Shown in pieces: positions 60,846 to 64,000 of a DNA stretch of 64,000 nt (its first letter is position 1; each line of letters begins with the position of its first letter). The notes beneath the pieces were generated by a model. It saw only the letters and a program-made list of their open reading frames with translations. It did not search any database and had not been told where the DNA came from. The position numbers and the translations under genes were made by a program. Source of the stretch: Mucilaginibacter sp. MD40. Its GTDB lineage: Bacteria > Bacteroidota > Bacteroidia > Sphingobacteriales > Sphingobacteriaceae. The DNA is taken from contig NZ_NRSW01000001.1 of assembly GCF_002288635.1 (NCBI RefSeq), positions 3,920,988-3,984,987 on the forward strand. Direction: 5' to 3'.

Positions 60846-62558
60846 TTATTCAACAGTAAATTTAATGTAGCTGCTGTTGCGGCTACCGGTAAACGGTTCG
60901 GTGCGGAGCGAAAAGAACAGGTCATACAGTCCCTTCTGTTTAGGTGCCACCACCTTCACGGTATAACGCGCTGCTTTACCTATGGGTATCTGTACCTGGT
61001 TAAATGTGCTATCAGCCTGCTGTATCGCAACAGGGGTAGTATGTATAAAAAAGCAGGTCTCCAAAAATACCGGGTGCTTAGCATTATGGTTGGCAAAGTT
61101 AATTGCGAAAGGGTACGGATTAGTTATGGTTACGTCAAATTGCAAACTTTGCCCCGGCCTTGCTTTTATATGCTTTTGAAGGCAACTGATCTGCACCTTC
61201 TGGTAACTCCGCGCATCATCAACCCAGCCGGCATACCAGGTGCCGGCCATGTTCTTTATCGTATCGGTAGTAACGCCCTGTTGAAACCGGTTGAGTACAT
61301 AATATATTCTCTTATGCTGCAAACTATCTTCAATGGGCCAAAGGCTGTATTGTGTGCGTCGGTAGTCGCGCGCGTCATAACTGAGGCAGGTTACGGTATT
61401 ATTATAAAAGTTGTATTTGCTGGGGTTTTGAAAACCCTCGCTCATTACCACGTAATGGCTACCAGCTTTTTGTTTCACCAGGTGCGCCCATTCCTTAAAC
61501 CCGTAATAGCTTTTAAACTGTTCAACCTTACGTATCCAGGCGGGGCCGAAAACAAGGCATGCTCTTAAAATAAAAATGAAGGCGATATTGATAATGGCCA
61601 GCCTTTGCAGCCATTGGTAGGGTTTGGCAGTTTCGGTAATGTATATCAGCGCCAATGTTACCAGAGGCACAAAGGCTATGAGCGTCCAGTGGGGCTCAAC
61701 TATGCCTTTTAAACTATTCAGTAAAAAAAAGATAAAAGTACCCGCCGCGTTTACCATCAGCCCACGTTTAAATGGATCGGTGGCCCGTTTGCGAAATGCA
61801 GCATAAAACACAAACCAGCCAATAAACGGCCCGCCCATGGCCAGTTGTGCCGGCAGATAACCCAAGGTTTGGTCGATACGGTAGCCTGCCTCCGAGCGGT
61901 CGAACAAATGGTAGGTAATGGTTGGGTAACCATGGTTAACCTGCCATAATATATGCGGCAGAAAAAGAACGGTAGCTACCGCAGCCATGAGCCAAAAGCT
62001 CTTCCGTTTAAGCAGCGCGGGGTTAGACAGGATGGTAAAACCGATAACCAATACCGCGTGGTATTTACTGTATAGCAGGCAAGCGATAATCAGCGCCAGT
62101 AATAAGGTAAGCTTTAGGTTGTCACGCTCCAGATATTGCTTATAGAAATAGAAAAACAGCACCGTGAACAGAAACAGCGGCACATCGGGCGTGGTAGTAA
62201 AGCCGTAGATATTAAAAATGAACATGCCCGAAACAACGAGTATGAACCATTTAGATTGCACCCGGTAAGGCTTAGCAATAAGCCACAGTACATAAAGCGC
62301 TATGCTACTGCAACAAATTGTGAGTAGCCGTACACCAAACTCATTTTGGAAAATGGCATAACCCGCCTTTATGAACAACGCCACCATGGGCGGATGGTCA
62401 AAGTACCCCCAAGCTAAGAAGCGCGAGTAGATCCAATAGTAAGCTTCATCGGCATGGATCTCCAGCGTGGCCGACTGGATAATGTTAAACAGCGTCCAAC
62501 AGGCAATAAAAACCCATATTGGTCTGTTGCTTTGTACTGTTGCAGCCGTTTTCTCCAT
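60846..62558 (-). CDS. GT39-like (ArnT/PMT) membrane glycosyltransferase
   Basis: The 570-residue membrane protein has about ten helices in its first 400 residues. The first periplasmic loop contains ATLEIHADEAYYWIYSRFLA and GYFDHPPMVALFIKAG, the conserved acidic motif of the GT39/PMT_2 family that uses polyprenyl-phosphate sugars. The C-terminal 160 residues form a soluble beta-rich domain (QSLQFDVTITNPYPFAINF). The substrate is unknown; it may glycosylate lipid A, proteins or the outer membrane protein gene next to it. Confidence 0.85.
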   Translation of the reverse strand: MEKTAATVQSNRPIWVFIACWTLFNIIQSATLEIHADEAYYWIYSRFLAWGYFDHPPMVALFIKAGYAIFQNEFGVRLLTICCSSIALYVLWLIAKPYRVQSKWFILVVSGMFIFNIYGFTTTPDVPLFLFTVLFFYFYKQYLERDNLKLTLLLALIIACLLYSKYHAVLVIGFTILSNPALLKRKSFWLMAAVATVLFLPHILWQVNHGYPTITYHLFDRSEAGYRIDQTLGYLPAQLAMGGPFIGWFVFYAAFRKRATDPFKRGLMVNAAGTFIFFLLNSLKGIVEPHWTLIAFVPLVTLALIYITETAKPYQWLQRLAIINIAFIFILRACLVFGPAWIRKVEQFKSYYGFKEWAHLVKQKAGSHYVVMSEGFQNPSKYNFYNNTVTCLSYDARDYRRTQYSLWPIEDSLQHKRIYYVLNRFQQGVTTDTIKNMAGTWYAGWVDDARSYQKVQISCLQKHIKARPGQSLQFDVTITNPYPFAINFANHNAKHPVFLETCFFIHTTPVAIQQADSTFNQVQIPIGKAARYTVKVVAPKQKGLYDLFFSLRTEPFTGSRNSSYIKFTVE

Positions 62559-62680
62559 CGGCTACAAATGTAATTTAAAAATTTGTCCTAAAATACTCAT
62601 TCATTTATCTTAAGGATTAATATAAATTAACTATAGATAGCATTATTTTTTATATTTTTACGCTAAACAATAATTATTAA

Positions 62681-63355
62681 ATGAAAAAACAATTTATTAA
62701 CATCGCATTATTCGGCCTTTTCCTTTTTGGCTGTCAAAAACAAGAAGCACCAACTTTGAAAACCGATGGAATCTCTTCTAAAGTTGCTGAGATCACAAAA
62801 GTAGTTGATTCATCTTCTGTTTCTAACGGTAGAACTATTACGGCTGCTGCCATACCTAATTGCGGTATTGCGACCCTGCCGACTCCCGTTGCAGGAAACG
62901 GAACAGTAATTTTACCTGCAGGTACAATAATGGCTGTTTATCAGCCTTCCAATGAAACGCAGTACCCTTCTTCTGTATATTTTGGATCATCTTATGAGTT
63001 TACCATTCAAGGTGATGGCAATCTGGTTTTGTATAACAGAAGTACTGGGAAATCTTTGTGGAGTTCTCAAACTGCAACAGGTGGTGCGTTTAAGCAAATT
63101 AATTCTTACGTAATCCTTCAGGGTGACGGTAACTTAGTAATTAGACAAAGAGATAAGAACAACAATATCGTAGAAATATGGGGTACACACACTATATTAT
63201 GCGCAAATCAAAGTTTACCGAAATTGGTCTTACAATCTGATGGTAACATTGTAGAAGAATATGAATGTGCGCATCGTGGTAATTTAACGCATGGGTTTAT
63301 TGGAAATACAGGAACCGGAGGCGGCGGTCAAAGCAGTCATCCTGGCAAATTTTAA
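62681..63355 (+). CDS. Bulb-type lectin-like lipoprotein
   Basis: The 224-residue protein has a lipoprotein signal (IALFGLFLFGCQKQE, cysteine at 18), a short linker, then three QxDxNxV-type strands: IQGDGNLVLYN near residue 110, LQGDGNLVIRQ near 148 and LQSDGNIVEEY near 188. These are the hallmarks of the mannose-binding B-lectin fold. A glycine tail follows (GNTGTGGGGQSS). The base composition is AT-rich compared with the GT39 gene beside it. It may bind mannose glycans at the cell surface. A terminator follows at 63358. Confidence 0.78.
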   Translation: MKKQFINIALFGLFLFGCQKQEAPTLKTDGISSKVAEITKVVDSSSVSNGRTITAAAIPNCGIATLPTPVAGNGTVILPAGTIMAVYQPSNETQYPSSVYFGSSYEFTIQGDGNLVLYNRSTGKSLWSSQTATGGAFKQINSYVILQGDGNLVIRQRDKNNNIVEIWGTHTILCANQSLPKLVLQSDGNIVEEYECAHRGNLTHGFIGNTGTGGGGQSSHPGKF

Positions 63356-63357
63356 AT

Positions 63358-63387
63358 AAAAAAAGCTGGCAAGTGCCAGCTTTTTTT
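63358..63387 (+). terminator. Lectin lipoprotein gene terminator
   Basis: AAAAAAAGCTGGC (63358-63370) and GCCAGCTTTTTTT (63375-63387) pair across AAGT, followed by more T. Perfect stem. Confidence 0.9.
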
Positions 63388-63417
63388 ATTTTTTTAGTGT
63401 TTATATCAATAAACATC

Positions 63418-63876
63418 ATGATAGAGAAACAACTGGAAATTGTACGTAAAACACGCCTGAGCATTTTAAATACATTAGAAGGCTTTAGCCTGGAGCAACT
63501 CAACAAGATACCCGCTGGCTTTAATAATAACATTATCTGGAACCTGGGTCACATGATAGCTGCACAACAAGGTATCTGCTATAAACGCGCCGGGCTGGAT
63601 ATATGGGTAGATGAAGATTTCTTTAACCGTTATAAATCTGAAACCAAACCGGAAGGACCGGCAGATGAGCAGGAATATCAGCTTATCAAAACCCTGCTAC
63701 TGACCAGTCTGGATCAACTGGAAAAAGACTACCATGCCGGTATATTTGGCAACTACGTTACCTGGACCACCCGCTACGGTGTTGACATGAGCAGCATTGA
63801 CGACGCAGTTGCCTTTTTGCCTTTCCACGAAGGTTTGCACTGCGGGTACATTATGGCGATGAGGAAGTTGGTGTAG
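63418..63876 (+). CDS. DinB family protein
   Basis: The 152-residue protein has the four-helix DinB fold: LEIVRKTRLSILNTLEGFSL, NIIWNLGHMIAAQQGICYKR (first histidine near 45), and AFLPFHEGLHCGYIMAMRKL (C-terminal histidines near 137-141). The H...H-x3-H arrangement fits the metal-binding triad. Substrate unknown. ATG 63418 is chosen over an earlier frame start at 63373 that lies inside the terminator T run. Second DinB protein of the window. Confidence 0.88.
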   Translation: MIEKQLEIVRKTRLSILNTLEGFSLEQLNKIPAGFNNNIIWNLGHMIAAQQGICYKRAGLDIWVDEDFFNRYKSETKPEGPADEQEYQLIKTLLLTSLDQLEKDYHAGIFGNYVTWTTRYGVDMSSIDDAVAFLPFHEGLHCGYIMAMRKLV

Positions 63877-63889
63877 CGACTCAAACCGT

Positions 63890-63982
63890 GTCATTGCGAG
63901 CAGCGATAGCGACGCGGCAATCTCAAAGGCAAATCCGTAGTGCTTGTCCTCTGAGATTGCCACGCTCCCGCTCGCAACGACA
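63890..63982. repeat. GTCATTGCGAG inverted repeat element
   Basis: gtcattgcgagcagcg, gcggcaatctca (63890-63925) is mirrored by tgagattgccacgctcc, gctcgcaacgac (63952-63982). The imperfect stem spans about 90 bases. A half copy lies at 11643-11667. Confidence 0.75.
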
Positions 63983-64000
63983 CTATATAAAACAAGAAAA

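Overview
The window reads as a chromosomal segment of a Sphingobacteriaceae-type member of the Bacteroidota, most like Mucilaginibacter or Pedobacter (inference from gene content). The evidence is: two carboxypeptidase-regulatory-domain TonB-linked outer membrane receptors, a Porin_10-type porin, a T9SS sorting-domain protein, a GH130 enzyme with matching glycosyltransferases, small DUF families typical of the phylum (DUF2490, DUF5606, KTSC), and several upstream TAnnTTTG boxes that fit the Bacteroidota -7 promoter element. No tRNA, rRNA, CRISPR array, integrase, transposase or phage gene was found. Most of the window is ordinary, densely packed housekeeping and envelope sequence.

Layout. 1-5500: lipoprotein end, DinB protein, secreted alpha/beta hydrolase, TonB receptor, KTSC and DUF1634 proteins. 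5650-13900: leuS, a second TonB receptor, eno, DUF2490 protein. 14100-21850: ABC-2 exporter pair, Tudor-like small protein, membrane MutS-like ATPase, rlmH, CDF metal exporter, Dabb protein, DUF5606 protein, cyclophilin. 21830-25620: an AT-rich islet with palindromes and a PD-(D/E)XK nuclease, a conserved periplasmic protein, and a membrane protein. 25750-32340: S9 peptidase, then an overlapping lpxK-punA-porin run. 32430-41160: serine hydrolase, VOC protein, engB, UbiA prenyltransferase with an overlapping Crp/Fnr regulator, SDR, pepF, small membrane proteins, PAP2 phosphatase. 41240-49125: amino acid permease, YXWGXW-repeat protein, two GT4 glycosyltransferases, class III aminotransferase. 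49300-54850: ECF sigma factor, repeat-bearing anti-sigma-like protein and Spy-like protein; a FAH-M23-Bcp run; a tiny T9SS protein. 55000-63900: Kup potassium transporter, GH130 enzyme, DUF58 protein, outer membrane protein, GT39 transferase, bulb-lectin lipoprotein, second DinB protein.

The most unusual signal is not a gene cluster but a set of small dispersed repeats. At least ten families of palindromic or quasi-periodic repeats fill the gaps between genes, often as inverted pairs and sometimes nested. Copies of three families also lie in frame inside protein-coding genes: two within leuS and one in the signal-peptide region of the M23 peptidase gene. This resembles the Rickettsia palindromic elements that insert into genes. 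leuS additionally carries a strongly AT-rich segment over its leucine-specific domain that looks like an imported or replaced piece.
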